A stretch of 64,000 bases of DNA from Actinophytocola oryzae (GTDB lineage Bacteria; Actinomycetota; Actinomycetes; Mycobacteriales; Pseudonocardiaceae): assembly GCF_004364325.1 (NCBI RefSeq), contig NZ_SOCP01000016.1, forward strand, positions 62,001-126,000, in the 5' to 3' direction. A program made the position numbers and the translations under genes. Of this stretch, positions 1-9,191 are shown one piece after another; positions within the stretch are counted from its first letter, which is position 1; the number at the start of each line of letters is the position of its first letter. The notes beneath the pieces were generated by a model. That model did not search any database. It was not told the origin of the DNA and worked only from the letters and a program-made list of their open reading frames with translations.

Positions 1-207
1 GAAGCGGTCGCGCGGGACCTGGGCTGTCCCACCAGAAGCCTGACCCCGGACGAGGCGGCGACCGTCTGGGGCGAGTTCGACGCGCTCCTGCTCGGCGCGT
101 CGAGCCGCAGCCGCGCACCACGTTCGCGTCAGGAACTCGGCTGGACGCCCCGCCACACCGACATGCTCACCATGATCGGCGAACCCCGGCTGCGACAAGG
201 GGTTTAG
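1..207 (+). CDS. C-terminal end of an SDR-type NAD-dependent epimerase/dehydratase (partial)
   Basis: Frame 1 is open from the window edge to a TAG at 205-207 and gives 68 residues. The tail holds a SRQELGWTPRHTDML segment, typical of the C-terminus of extended short-chain dehydrogenase/epimerase proteins, where the usual form is R-x-ELGW-x-P. The Rossmann fold and the YxxxK active site lie outside the window, so the substrate cannot be judged. It converges on the next gene with 12 bases between the two stops. Confidence 0.6.
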   Translation, partial: EAVARDLGCPTRSLTPDEAATVWGEFDALLLGASSRSRAPRSRQELGWTPRHTDMLTMIGEPRLRQGV

Positions 208-219
208 GCGCGTCGTCGC

Positions 220-918
220 TCACCCGGTTCGCAGCGCCACCGTCGCGTTCTGGGCGTACTGCACGCAGTCCGCGTTGACCCAGACCTGGCGGCCGCCGTC
301 GCCGTCGAACCTCGACTGGTGGGAGCGGCCCGTGGTCGAGTCGATGAGGAACATCGTCGCGGCGGCGCCGATGCCCTGGATGCGGTCGGCCGGGTCCCTG
401 GTCGTGTTGACCACGGTCACGTGGGCGAAGTCCTCGGCGAACCGGACCGCGACGAACTCGTCGACGTCGGCCTTCACCCTGGTCCAGTACCTGCGCGCGG
501 CCGGCCTGCAGTAGAACCTGGTGAGCCGCAGGAACGCCTGGGGCCTGCCGTTGTCCGGCAGCGGCGCGTCGTTGAGGCCGCCGCCGTCTACCGGCATCCG
601 CACGCCGCCGATGAAGGCCGTGATCCGGGCGGTCGGGCGGCCCTGGGTGATCGTGGCGGTGATGTGGTCGGCGTCGCGGCCCGACACGAAACGGATCACC
701 GCCGGGCCCTGGCCCCCGGGGGTGCCCGGCACGGTCACGGTCACCGGCTCGTTGCCGGGGGTGCGCGACCAGGTGATGGTGACCTCGGTAGACGTGCCGT
801 CGACGGCCGTGTTGTAGAGGAAGACGCCGTAGAGCTGCGCGTGGTCCAGTTCGCCCAGCTCCGCGGTGTCACCCGGGAGGAGCGTGACGACCTGTCCGTC
901 GCACCAGTCGATAGCCAT
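220..918 (-). CDS. Hypothetical beta-rich protein of 232 aa
   Basis: I do not recognise the family. The start is supported by a GGAGAGG ribosome-binding sequence about 8 bases upstream of the ATG. The protein has no signal peptide or membrane segment. It is rich in short alternating beta-type stretches (VTITW, PVTVTVP, ITATIT, VTVVN), with Gly and Pro turns and only two Cys, and it resembles a two-lobed beta-sandwich protein. It sits alone between the convergent epimerase remnant and the LuxR regulator, so the context gives no hint of its role. Confidence 0.55.
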   Translation of the reverse strand: MAIDWCDGQVVTLLPGDTAELGELDHAQLYGVFLYNTAVDGTSTEVTITWSRTPGNEPVTVTVPGTPGGQGPAVIRFVSGRDADHITATITQGRPTARITAFIGGVRMPVDGGGLNDAPLPDNGRPQAFLRLTRFYCRPAARRYWTRVKADVDEFVAVRFAEDFAHVTVVNTTRDPADRIQGIGAAATMFLIDSTTGRSHQSRFDGDGGRQVWVNADCVQYAQNATVALRTG

Positions 919-997
919 GTCTCTGCCTCTCCGGTTCGGGAAGAGGGAACACAGCCGAGGTTAGGAAGGCGCGGCGGGACCATCATCGGGGAAACCC

Positions 998-3841
998 CTA
1001 CAAGGAACCCGCGTCTTTGAGGGTGCCGTCCGAGGCGGTCAGCTGAGTGGCCAGCTCGGTCCTCGACCGGACGCCGAGCTTGCGGAACACGCGACTCAGG
1101 TGGGCCTCGACGGTCTTCTCGCTGACGAACAGCCGCTCGGCGATCTCGCGGTTCGTCAGCGCCTCCCTGGCCAGCCGCGCCACCCGCCGCTCGGACGGCG
1201 TCAGCGCGGGCAGGCCCGCGACCCGCGGCCTCCTCGGCCGGCCACCGCCGCGGGCCTGCCCGGTCCGCAACCGCTCGGCCAGCCGCGGCGCGTGGCACTC
1301 GGCCGCGAGTTCCGCCGCCCGACCCGCGGTGGCCCGCGCCGTGCCCCGGTCGCCGTCCCGCAGCTGCAGCTCGCTCAGCTCCGCCAGCGTGTGGGCCAGG
1401 TCCAACCGACCCTGTCCGCGCTGCAACAGGTCGACCGCCTCGGTCAGCCACCGGTGCCGGTCCGTGCCGTCGGCCAGTCCCGCCAGTGCCCGCAGCGCGG
1501 TCGCGACGTGGCGGGGGACGGCGAGCTGTCGTGCCAGCCGCAGCTGTTGCTCGGCCAGGGCCACGGCCTCGGTGTGCCGGCCTGCCTCCCGGTGTGCTTC
1601 CGCGGCCAGCAGGCGCCACGGCACGTCCCAGACGCCCGAGACGCCCCACCGCTCGTGCGACTGTCCACCCAGGACGGCGTCGGCCAGTGCGTCGGCGTGC
1701 TCGCCGCGGGCGAGGCGCAGTCTCGTGCGTGCCTCCAGCAGCCACATGTGGACGGACGCCGTCGGTGCCCGGTCACCGGACAGCACGCCCTTGTCCAGCA
1801 CGGCCTGGGCTTCCCGCAGCCGTCCCTGTTCGAGGTGGAGGTGCACGGCCGTGGACTCCAGCAGCGGCAGCCCGATGTTCGGCGCCGGCGCCGCGGCGGT
1901 GCCCAGCTCGACGTGCTCCTCGGCCTGCGCGAGGTCACCGCGCTGCAGTGCGATCCTGGCCAGGAAGCCGCGGACGATGCCGACGGGGAACAGCAGGCCG
2001 CGGTCCACCACGGTGTCGAGCGCCCGCAGCATCCGCCGCTCGGCCTCGTCGAGGTGGTCGAGCACCATCAGCGTGTTGACCGCCGCCCACAGACCGCACC
2101 GCTCCGGCGGGAGCGCGTCGCCCGCGAGGGCGGAACGCGCCATCGCCAGTGCCTCGTCGGCCGGGCGGCCCGCGAGCAACGCCTCCGCCGACCACTGCGA
2201 CTCCAGGACCGCGTCCGGGCGCCCTTCCCTCGCCGCGAAGGAGTCCAGGTGCCGCAGCAGCACGTCCCTGCCCGCGAGGTCGGCCCTGGCCATGCCGATC
2301 AGCTCGCCCTCCACCTCCAGCAGCAGCGCGGGTTCGCCTGCCTCGGCAAGGTCGTCGAGGGCCGCCACGAGCAGCGGGATGGCTTCTCTCGGCGCACCGC
2401 AGGCGTTGCGGAACCGGGCGAGGCTGTAGGCGCACAACCCGCGCTGTCTGCTGTCCTGCGCCAGGGCGAGTGCCTCCCGCAGGTGGTTCTCGGCGTCGGC
2501 GGTGGCGAGGTGATGTGCCCGGCAGTTGCCGAGCTGCCTGCTGATCTCCGCACGCAGCGCGGAGTCGGGTGGTTCGACCCTGGCCCGGTCGAGGAACACG
2601 GCGGCGTTCTCCGGTGACCCGTGCTGGAAGGCCCGCAACGCGGCGGCGGTCAGCGACCCGACCCGGTCGGGGATGCCGGCCGGGGTCGTCCGCAGCAGGT
2701 GCGAGGCGACCTGGGTGACCGACGCGCCCGCCCGACGCAGCACCGCGGCGGCACGTTCGTGGTCGACCCCGCGCTCCCCCGCCGGGATCAGCGACCGCGC
2801 GACGTCGCCGACGACCGCGTGGACGAACGCGGGCGGGTCGGCGCTCTCGAAGATGCCCTGGCCGGTCAGGGTCTGTGCGGCCGACGCGGCCTCCGGCACG
2901 GTGAGGTCGGCCTGTTCCGCCACGACCGGGAGCGCCACCTCGTCCCCCAGCACGGCGACCGCCCGCACGACGGCCCGGACCGCGGGCGGCTGGCGGCGCA
3001 CGCGGGCGGCGACGTGCCAGCGGATCGCGTCCGGCCCCGCCGCGACCACGGCCTCCGCGCGCTCGGCGTCCGGGCGCACGTCGTCCGCGGCCAGCTCCCG
3101 CAACAGTTCCCGGACGAACAGCGGGTTCCCGCCGGTGACGGCGTAGCAGGCGGCGCAGAAGTCGTCGTGTGCTTCGGATCCCAGCTCCCGCCGCACCAGC
3201 TCGGTGACCGCCGCCGCACTGAGGTTGCGCAGCCGCAGCAGGGTGGGGTCCGCGGCGAGGAGGTCGTCCACCAGCCCATGGTCGCCGTGTTCCGCGTGCC
3301 TGACCGTGGCCGCGACGAGCACCCTGAGGGACTCGAGCCTGCGCACCAGGAAACCCAGGAACTGCAACGACGGCAGGTCGGCCCACTGCGCGTCGTCGAC
3401 CAGGACGACCACCGGGGTCCGCTCGGACAGGTTGACCAGCAGCCAGTAGAGCCCGTTCAGCAGCGGGTAGAGCGAGCCGGGGGTGCCGGGGTCCTCGGCG
3501 CCGAACAGGCTCCTCGTCGCGCCGGCCGCGCCTCGGAACAACTCGCCGTGGTCGAGGTCCTCCCGTGCCAGCACCGGTTCGAAGAGCTGCCGCACCACGC
3601 CGAACGCGAACTCCCGTTCCAGCTCGGCCCCGCGCGCGGACAGCACCACGAAGCCCCGGTCGGCCGCCGACTGCCGGAGGTTGCGCAGCAGAGCCGTCTT
3701 GCCAAGGCCAGGCCCGGCGTCCAGGACGGCGAGGCCGCCCTCCCCGCCCTGCGCCGAGACCAACAGCCGGGTGAGCGCACGCATCTCGGCGTCCCGCTCC
3801 ACGAGCTCCGCCACCGACGTCCACTCCCGATCGTGCAGCAC
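998..3841 (-). CDS. Large ATP-binding LuxR-family (LAL) transcriptional regulator
   Basis: A 947-residue regulator with the full LAL layout. An N-terminal STAND-type ATPase carries a Walker A motif (GPGLGKT, residues 43-49) and a Walker B stretch (VVVLVDDAQWAD). A long helical, TPR-like middle follows. A LuxR HTH fills about the last 70 residues (LTPSERRVARLA, NREIAERLFVSEKTVEAHL). LAL proteins usually activate a sugar-use or antibiotic operon in response to a ligand and ATP. The reading frame starts at a GTG; a second GTG ten codons in has a better-placed GGGAG and may be the true start. The gene lies just downstream of the glycosidase operon on the same strand but has its own 74-base leader, so a role in that operon is possible but unproven. 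Confidence 0.9.
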   Translation of the reverse strand: MLHDREWTSVAELVERDAEMRALTRLLVSAQGGEGGLAVLDAGPGLGKTALLRNLRQSAADRGFVVLSARGAELEREFAFGVVRQLFEPVLAREDLDHGELFRGAAGATRSLFGAEDPGTPGSLYPLLNGLYWLLVNLSERTPVVVLVDDAQWADLPSLQFLGFLVRRLESLRVLVAATVRHAEHGDHGLVDDLLAADPTLLRLRNLSAAAVTELVRRELGSEAHDDFCAACYAVTGGNPLFVRELLRELAADDVRPDAERAEAVVAAGPDAIRWHVAARVRRQPPAVRAVVRAVAVLGDEVALPVVAEQADLTVPEAASAAQTLTGQGIFESADPPAFVHAVVGDVARSLIPAGERGVDHERAAAVLRRAGASVTQVASHLLRTTPAGIPDRVGSLTAAALRAFQHGSPENAAVFLDRARVEPPDSALRAEISRQLGNCRAHHLATADAENHLREALALAQDSRQRGLCAYSLARFRNACGAPREAIPLLVAALDDLAEAGEPALLLEVEGELIGMARADLAGRDVLLRHLDSFAAREGRPDAVLESQWSAEALLAGRPADEALAMARSALAGDALPPERCGLWAAVNTLMVLDHLDEAERRMLRALDTVVDRGLLFPVGIVRGFLARIALQRGDLAQAEEHVELGTAAAPAPNIGLPLLESTAVHLHLEQGRLREAQAVLDKGVLSGDRAPTASVHMWLLEARTRLRLARGEHADALADAVLGGQSHERWGVSGVWDVPWRLLAAEAHREAGRHTEAVALAEQQLRLARQLAVPRHVATALRALAGLADGTDRHRWLTEAVDLLQRGQGRLDLAHTLAELSELQLRDGDRGTARATAGRAAELAAECHAPRLAERLRTGQARGGGRPRRPRVAGLPALTPSERRVARLAREALTNREIAERLFVSEKTVEAHLSRVFRKLGVRSRTELATQLTASDGTLKDAGSL

Positions 3842-3868
3842 CCGACGTCACGAACACGGTCAAGCCGA

Positions 3869-3888
3869 ACTACGTCTCCGATCGTAGT
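3869..3888. promoter_or_regulatory. Short inverted repeat in the LAL regulator leader
   Basis: Six-base arms ACTACG and CGTAGT are separated by 8 bases. They lie 28 bases upstream of the LAL regulator start and inside the short gap after the glycosidase stop. This could be an operator or a weak hairpin. The arms are short enough to arise by chance. Confidence 0.25.
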
Positions 3889-3915
3889 CGGCTGTGTGCT
3901 CGCCGTGCGGATGAC

Positions 3916-5934
3916 CTACGCGACGCGGAGCAGTGCGGCCGACATCGGCGGCACCAGACCCCCTTCGTCGACGCGGCCGTGCAGGACCTTCGCGGTGGCC
4001 GGGACCACCAGAGCCGCCGGTGCGTCGGTCCAGTTCAACGCGAACACCAGGCCCGCGCCGTCGGCCGCCGTCGCCCGCCTCGTCAGCAGGCCGGGGCGCT
4101 GCTCCGCCCAGCGCACCTCGTGGACCGGTGGCGCCACCAGGGACGCCACGATCCGGCGGCTCGACGCGTCCGGTTCGCGCTGGTAGGCGATCGACGGGTA
4201 GGTGGCGACGAGGACCGCCGTGCCGGTGCCGACCCGGTTCTCGGTGATCGCCGGGTCACCCGCGGCGAACGTGCCGAGCACGTCGGCACCCGCGGGCGCC
4301 AGCAGTTCCTGCTGCCAGGCAGCACGCAGGTCCCCGGACGCGGTCGCGATCGTGGCGCCGGGCTCGGCCACCGTGGTCTCCCGTTCGCGCACGCCGAAGA
4401 TCCCGTCGAACGCCTCGTCGGGGACGCGTGGCCTGCGGTGTCCGGTCGGCGCGTACTCCCCCGGCCCGGCCTCCGCCACCAGCCTGCCGCCCGCGCGGAC
4501 GAACGAGGCCAGGGTGCGCATCACCGCCTCGTCGGCCACCGCGGGCATCGGCCAGTACAGCGTCTCGATCCCCGTGGGCACGCCAGTGGCCAGGTCGTCC
4601 TCGTGCACGACCCTGACCTCGACATCGGCGTCGAGCAGCAACCGGTAGGCCCCCAGCACCGCGTCCCGGTACAGGGCCATCGTGCGGTCGGTGGCGAACG
4701 TGTGCAGCGCGGACCGCCGGGAGACCACCAGGGCGACCGTGGGCTCGACCACGGACCGGCCAGCCAGTACCGGGTCGTCGGCAACCACCGCGAACTCGCG
4801 CACCGCCTCCGCGCGCTCGGTCAGGTCGCCGGACGGCGTGCACAGGCCGTACCCGGGGCTCTCCGGGCCGAGCAGCTCCGGGCGCCACTGCCAGAACACG
4901 ATCCCGGTCGCGCCCGCGGCCAGCGCGTTCCACATCCACAGCGACACGACCTCGGGGCGTGGCTGCGCGGTGCTGCGGTCGCCGTCGCGCCTGCCCCTCC
5001 CGCCCTGCAGTTCCGCCTGCCAGTACGGGATCCCGCGTGCCGCCGCCCGCGCGGCGTCCAGGTTGAACAGGTGCTCGACGTGGTCGTCGGCCATCAGCCA
5101 GGTCGGGAAGCTCGACGTGCCGAACGCGTCCACGTGGTCGGTCAGGCGGAACTCGTCCAGCGTGTGCGTGGCGAGCTGGCCGGTGAACCCGCTCAGCGCG
5201 ACGTGGGTCATGACCGTGGCGTCCGTCGCCTCGCGCACCACCTCGACCCTGCGCCGCAACCACTCCGCGAGGTTGTCGAACCAGAACTCGCGCCAGTCCA
5301 GCAGGTCCGGCACCGCCTCGAACACGCGTGGCGGCGCCACCTGCGCCCAGTCCGAGTAACGCCGCGACCATGCCTCGTTCAGTGCGTCCACAGTGGAGTA
5401 CTTCCGGCGCAGCCACGACGTGAACCTGGCCAGTGAGGCCGGGCAGTAGCAGTACATGCGCTCCGGGAAGTAGGACGCCGGCTCCAGGTGGGGCTCGTTC
5501 CACACGTCCCACACCACGTCGTCGTAGCGCGACGCCACCGCCCGCAGGAACGCCGAGGCCGCCGACCACACCTCGTCGTTGTCGAAGCACAGCCCCGGCC
5601 AGCCGCCGCCCGGGGTGTTCATCGCCGCGGTCAGCCGGATCGCCCTGCCGCCCTCGTCGACGTAACGGGCGTGCGGGGCCCGGTGTTCCAGCCAGTAGGG
5701 CGCGTTCTCGATGATCGTGTTGACCACGACCCGCAGGCCGTTGCCGGACGCCAGTGAGACCAGCTCGTCGAGGTCGGCGAAGTCGTACTCGCCCTCGCGC
5801 CCGTCGATCCAGCTCCAGCACGCCCACAGCTTCACCGTGTTCATGCCCGCCGCCTTCATCCGCGCCAGGTCGCGGGCCCAGTCGCCGCGTGGCGGGTTCG
5901 GCGGGCGGTAGTACTGCGCACCGAGCACTGTCAT
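3916..5934 (-). CDS. GH42-like beta-galactosidase / glycoside hydrolase
   Basis: A 672-residue cytoplasmic (no signal peptide) hydrolase of the GH42 type. It opens MTVLGAQYYRPP, the usual GH42 N-terminus. The probable acid/base is Glu147 in WNEPH and the probable nucleophile is Glu308 in QAELQGG. A trimerisation-like alpha/beta domain and a small C-terminal beta domain follow (ending VPPMSAALLRVA). The start is fixed by an ATGA overlap with the upstream permease stop; the frame stays open further upstream but only as a shadow of the permease genes. As the last gene of the importer operon it should cleave the imported disaccharide or glycoside. The real substrate may not be lactose, because the operon also carries four Gfo/Idh/MocA oxidoreductases. 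Confidence 0.85.
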   Translation of the reverse strand: MTVLGAQYYRPPNPPRGDWARDLARMKAAGMNTVKLWACWSWIDGREGEYDFADLDELVSLASGNGLRVVVNTIIENAPYWLEHRAPHARYVDEGGRAIRLTAAMNTPGGGWPGLCFDNDEVWSAASAFLRAVASRYDDVVWDVWNEPHLEPASYFPERMYCYCPASLARFTSWLRRKYSTVDALNEAWSRRYSDWAQVAPPRVFEAVPDLLDWREFWFDNLAEWLRRRVEVVREATDATVMTHVALSGFTGQLATHTLDEFRLTDHVDAFGTSSFPTWLMADDHVEHLFNLDAARAAARGIPYWQAELQGGRGRRDGDRSTAQPRPEVVSLWMWNALAAGATGIVFWQWRPELLGPESPGYGLCTPSGDLTERAEAVREFAVVADDPVLAGRSVVEPTVALVVSRRSALHTFATDRTMALYRDAVLGAYRLLLDADVEVRVVHEDDLATGVPTGIETLYWPMPAVADEAVMRTLASFVRAGGRLVAEAGPGEYAPTGHRRPRVPDEAFDGIFGVRERETTVAEPGATIATASGDLRAAWQQELLAPAGADVLGTFAAGDPAITENRVGTGTAVLVATYPSIAYQREPDASSRRIVASLVAPPVHEVRWAEQRPGLLTRRATAADGAGLVFALNWTDAPAALVVPATAKVLHGRVDEGGLVPPMSAALLRVA

Positions 5935-6818
5935 CCCTTGACTCCTCCGAAGGTGAGGCCGCGAACCAGGAACCGTTGTGCGACGAGGCCGAGCACGAGG
6001 ATCGGGAGGATGGCGACGATCGCGGCCGCCGAGCTGCCACCCCAGTCGATCGACACCGACCCGATGAACGACGACACCCCGACCGGCACCGTCTGGGTGT
6101 CCTTTCCGGACAGCACCAGCGCGAACAGGAACTCGTTCCAGGAGAAGATCACGCAGAGCACGGCCGTCGCGGCCATCCCGGGACTGCACAGCGGAAGGGC
6201 GACCCGCCAGAACGCGCCGAACCGGCTCGCGCCGTCGACCATCGCGGCCTCCTCCAGCTCCGGGGGCAGCTCCTCGAAGAAGGACCGCATCATCCAGATC
6301 ACGATCGGCAGGTTGAACGAGGTGTGCGCGAGGATCAGCGCCCAGTAGCTGCCGACCAGGTCGAGCTGCCGGAAGATCACGAACATCGGCACGACCAGCG
6401 CCACCGCGGGCACCATCCGGCTGAACAGCACGAACCGCGCCCACCACTCCCGGCCGCGGATCGGCAGCCTGGCGAGCGCGTAGGCGAACGGCACGCCGAG
6501 CACCAGTGACAGTGCGGTGCTCCCGGCGCCGACCAGCAGGCTGTTGCCGAGGAACCGCGCGAAGTCCAGCTCCCCGAACACCTTGCCGTAGTTGTCCAGG
6601 GTGGGGCTGAACGCGAGCTTCGGCGTGGACGTGAAGATGTCGCCGGGCTTCTTGAACGAGTTGAGGGCGACCGTGAGGACCGGGACCAGCACCCACAGCA
6701 GGAAGACCGTGACCACGACGTAGCAGCCGATCACCCACCGGTCGCGGCGCGGGCGGCGTGCGTGCGGGCGGGGCCGGGTGGTCACGGGCGCGGCTTCGGT
6801 GCGGAACGTGGCGGTCAT
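5931..6818 (-). CDS. Carbohydrate ABC transporter permease, MalG/LacG type
   Basis: A 295-residue CUT1-family inner-membrane permease. An Arg-rich cytoplasmic N-terminus is followed by about six membrane segments, starting at GCYVVVTVFLLWVLVPVL. The EAA cytoplasmic loop is at EEAAMVDGASRFGAFWRVALPL, which contacts the ATPase. The ATG overlaps the stop of the first permease (ATGA) and its own stop overlaps the glycosidase start, so translation is coupled through the three genes. No ATPase gene is present, so a shared MsiK-type ATPase encoded elsewhere is likely, as is usual for actinomycete CUT1 importers. Confidence 0.92.
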   Translation of the reverse strand: MTATFRTEAAPVTTRPRPHARRPRRDRWVIGCYVVVTVFLLWVLVPVLTVALNSFKKPGDIFTSTPKLAFSPTLDNYGKVFGELDFARFLGNSLLVGAGSTALSLVLGVPFAYALARLPIRGREWWARFVLFSRMVPAVALVVPMFVIFRQLDLVGSYWALILAHTSFNLPIVIWMMRSFFEELPPELEEAAMVDGASRFGAFWRVALPLCSPGMAATAVLCVIFSWNEFLFALVLSGKDTQTVPVGVSSFIGSVSIDWGGSSAAAIVAILPILVLGLVAQRFLVRGLTFGGVKG

Positions 6819-7723
6819 GCGAACACCGACCTCCTGCGCAGCAGCCGGATGTAGAAGCCGGAGATGATGGCGACGGTGACGAGGATGAACACGGACAGCG
6901 TCATCGCGTAACCCATGTCGAAGAAGGAGAAGCCGGTCCGGTAGGTGTAGAGGCCGATGGTCTCGGTCGCGCCGCCGGGGCCGCCCCTGGTGAGCACGAA
7001 CACCGTGTCGAACACCCGGTAGGTGTCCATCGTGCGGAACAGCAGGATGAGCAGGATCTGCGGCACCAGCGCGGGCAGCACGATCGAACGCACGATCCGC
7101 AGCCGTCCGGCGCCGTCCACGTGCGCTGCCTCGAACTGCTCCTCGGCGATGCCGAGCATGCCCGCGTGCAGCACGAGGATCACGAACGGCGTCCACTGCC
7201 AGATGTCGACGACCATCAACGACGGCAGGGCGAGCGACGAGCTGCCGAGGAAGTCCACGCCGCCGTGGTGCCCGAACAGCGCCAGCACCTGGCTCACCAG
7301 ACCGAACTGCGGGTCGAGCAGGTAGCGCCAGATCAACGCGGTGATCACCGGCGCGATGATCATCGGCAGGAGGATCAGGGTGTTGGCGAGCTTGCGGCCC
7401 TTGGTGATGTCGAACAGGGCCGTCGCGATCACGAACCCGAGCACCAGCTCGACCCCGACGCTGCCGACGACGTACAGCAGCGTGTTGCCGACCGCCTCGA
7501 GGACCTTCGGGTCGGTGAACAGCGTGGTGTAGTTGTCCAGGCCGACGAACGGCTTGGGCCGGTTCACCTGGGTGAGGCGCCACTTGTCCAGCGACAGCAC
7601 CACCGAGTAGACGAGCGGCCCGAAGATCACCAGCGCCAGCACGGCCGCGGGCAGCACCATCAACAAGTTGCCGAGCCTACGGCCCTCCCGGTCGCGGGCT
7701 TTGCCGCGTTGCGAGGTGAACAT
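6815..7723 (-). CDS. Carbohydrate ABC transporter permease, MalF/LacF type
   Basis: A 302-residue CUT1 permease with six predicted membrane helices, the first at LLMVLPAAVLALVIFGPLVYSV without its flanks. The EAA loop reads EEQFEAAHVDGAGRLRIVRSIVLPAL. The ATG at 7723 begins MFTSQRGKARD; longer in-frame extensions run into the binding-protein gap and are not credible. It pairs with the second permease to form the membrane channel for the substrate delivered by the upstream lipoprotein. A strong stem-loop separates it from the binding-protein gene. Confidence 0.92.
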   Translation of the reverse strand: MFTSQRGKARDREGRRLGNLLMVLPAAVLALVIFGPLVYSVVLSLDKWRLTQVNRPKPFVGLDNYTTLFTDPKVLEAVGNTLLYVVGSVGVELVLGFVIATALFDITKGRKLANTLILLPMIIAPVITALIWRYLLDPQFGLVSQVLALFGHHGGVDFLGSSSLALPSLMVVDIWQWTPFVILVLHAGMLGIAEEQFEAAHVDGAGRLRIVRSIVLPALVPQILLILLFRTMDTYRVFDTVFVLTRGGPGGATETIGLYTYRTGFSFFDMGYAMTLSVFILVTVAIISGFYIRLLRRRSVFA

Positions 7724-7743
7724 CGGCGTTCTCCCGGTGTAGT

Positions 7744-7780
7744 CCTGCCCGGGAGAGAGCGGGTAGCTCTCCCGGGCAGG
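7744..7780 (-). terminator. Intercistronic stem-loop after the sugar-binding protein gene
   Basis: Perfect 14-base arms CCTGCCCGGGAGAG and CTCTCCCGGGCAGG enclose a 9-base loop. The element begins 8 bases past the binding-protein stop and ends 20 bases before the first permease start. There is no T-run, so it more likely attenuates transcription or blocks 3' exonucleases than terminates fully. Such hairpins are common in binding-protein-dependent transporter operons, where they give more binding protein than permease. Confidence 0.8.
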
Positions 7781-7788
7781 GGTCTCGT

Positions 7789-9138
7789 TCAGCTGGAGCC
7801 GAGCGCTTCGAGGGCTTCCTGGATGTCCTTGACCGCCTGGTCGTCGGACGTCTGCCCCTGCACGGCCTTCTGGATCGTCGTCTCGATCGTGTTCTGGATC
7901 GACGGCCAGCTGGCCACGCTCGGCTGCGGGTTGGAGTTCTCGAGTGCGCTGTTCACCGCGGGCAGGAACGGCAGCTTCGAGGTGACGTTCTCGTCCTGGT
8001 AGAAGTCCTTCGTGGCACCGAGGGTGCCTGCCGCGATCGCGACCTTCGCCTGCTGGGCGGTGTCGGTGTAGTACTGCAGGAACGAGTAGGCCGCCGACTT
8101 GTTCGACGAGTTCGCCGCGATGCACCAGTTCCAGTAGATCAGCTCACCGCCCGGCTTGCCGCTCCCGACGGTCAGCGGCACGTACGCCCACTTGCCCGCC
8201 GTGGTCGACTTCGCGCTGTCCTCCAGCGCCGACAGGGCCGGGGTCGTGTCCACCACGATCGCCGCCTTTCCCTGTGCCGCCACGGTCGCCGCGTCGTCCA
8301 CCGCCATGTTCAGCAGTCCGGTCGGTGCCGACTTCGCGGCCTCGGTGTAGAAGTCCATCGCCTTGGTCGCGGCCTTGACGTCCATAGTGGACTTCTTGCC
8401 GTCCGGTCCGTACCACCAGTTGCCCTGCGCGGTGAGCAGCGACCCGAACACGTCCGCCACCGCGCCGGTCGCCTTGCCCGGCATCACGATCCCGGCCACA
8501 CCGTCCTTGCCGTTGAGCTTCGCCGCGGCGGCCAGCACGTCGTCGGTGTTCTTCGGTGCCGGGATGCCCGCCTGGCTGAACAGGTCGGTGCGGTAGCCGA
8601 CGACGACCGTGGAGACGAAGTCGGGTAAGCAGTACTGCTTGCCGTCGTACTTGCCCTGCGCGAGCACGTTCGACAGGTAGGAGTCGGCCGAGAAGCCGGG
8701 CGGGTTGCGCTTGGCGTCGGACAGGTAGTCGTCGATCGGTGCGAGATAGCCGGCCTCGGCGAACTCGCCGAACCAGCTCGGGTGCACGTAGACGATGTCG
8801 TAGTCGGCGGCGCCGCCGAGGGTGAGCGCCTGCTTGTCGTGCAGGTTCTCGTAGGGCACGGCGTCGAGGGACAGTGTGCCGCCGGTCTGTTTCGACCACT
8901 CGTCGGCCGCGGCCTTCTGCCCGGCCGTCCACGGGTCGCCCGCCCAGCGGGACAGGGTGAGGTCCTGGCCGGTGAACTTGCCGTAGGGGCCACCCTCGGC
9001 GGCGGGCTTCGCGTCGGGGGTGCCGTCGTTCGAGTCGCCGCCCTCGTCCGATGACGAGCACGCCGACAGGACCAGGACGCTCGCACTGAGCGCCGCGACA
9101 ACCGCGTACCAGCCACGCTGGCGCTGTGTTGCGAACAT
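7789..9138 (-). CDS. ABC sugar-binding lipoprotein, CUT1 family
   Basis: A 449-residue extracytoplasmic solute-binding protein. A lipoprotein signal ends LVLSAC with Cys27 as the lipidation site, then a Ser/Asp/Gly-rich linker. The mature part has the family 1 fold with the usual segments (DIVYVHPSWFGEFAEAGYLAPIDDYL; an FYQD region near the hinge). The ATG is preceded by AAAGGAG. It captures the glycoside for the two permeases downstream. Its position first in the transport set, followed by a stable hairpin, fits high expression. Confidence 0.93.
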   Translation of the reverse strand: MFATQRQRGWYAVVAALSASVLVLSACSSSDEGGDSNDGTPDAKPAAEGGPYGKFTGQDLTLSRWAGDPWTAGQKAAADEWSKQTGGTLSLDAVPYENLHDKQALTLGGAADYDIVYVHPSWFGEFAEAGYLAPIDDYLSDAKRNPPGFSADSYLSNVLAQGKYDGKQYCLPDFVSTVVVGYRTDLFSQAGIPAPKNTDDVLAAAAKLNGKDGVAGIVMPGKATGAVADVFGSLLTAQGNWWYGPDGKKSTMDVKAATKAMDFYTEAAKSAPTGLLNMAVDDAATVAAQGKAAIVVDTTPALSALEDSAKSTTAGKWAYVPLTVGSGKPGGELIYWNWCIAANSSNKSAAYSFLQYYTDTAQQAKVAIAAGTLGATKDFYQDENVTSKLPFLPAVNSALENSNPQPSVASWPSIQNTIETTIQKAVQGQTSDDQAVKDIQEALEALGSS

Positions 9139-9191
9139 TCTCTCTCCTTTGAGGCTGAATGCGGGTTGTGCTGCTCCCCCGGCGTTCGTGC

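Noticed and set aside
998..3841. LAL regulator as the pathway-specific activator of the NRPS/PKS cluster
   Set aside because: It is about 28 kb from the cluster with many unrelated genes between, and is closer to the glycoside operon.
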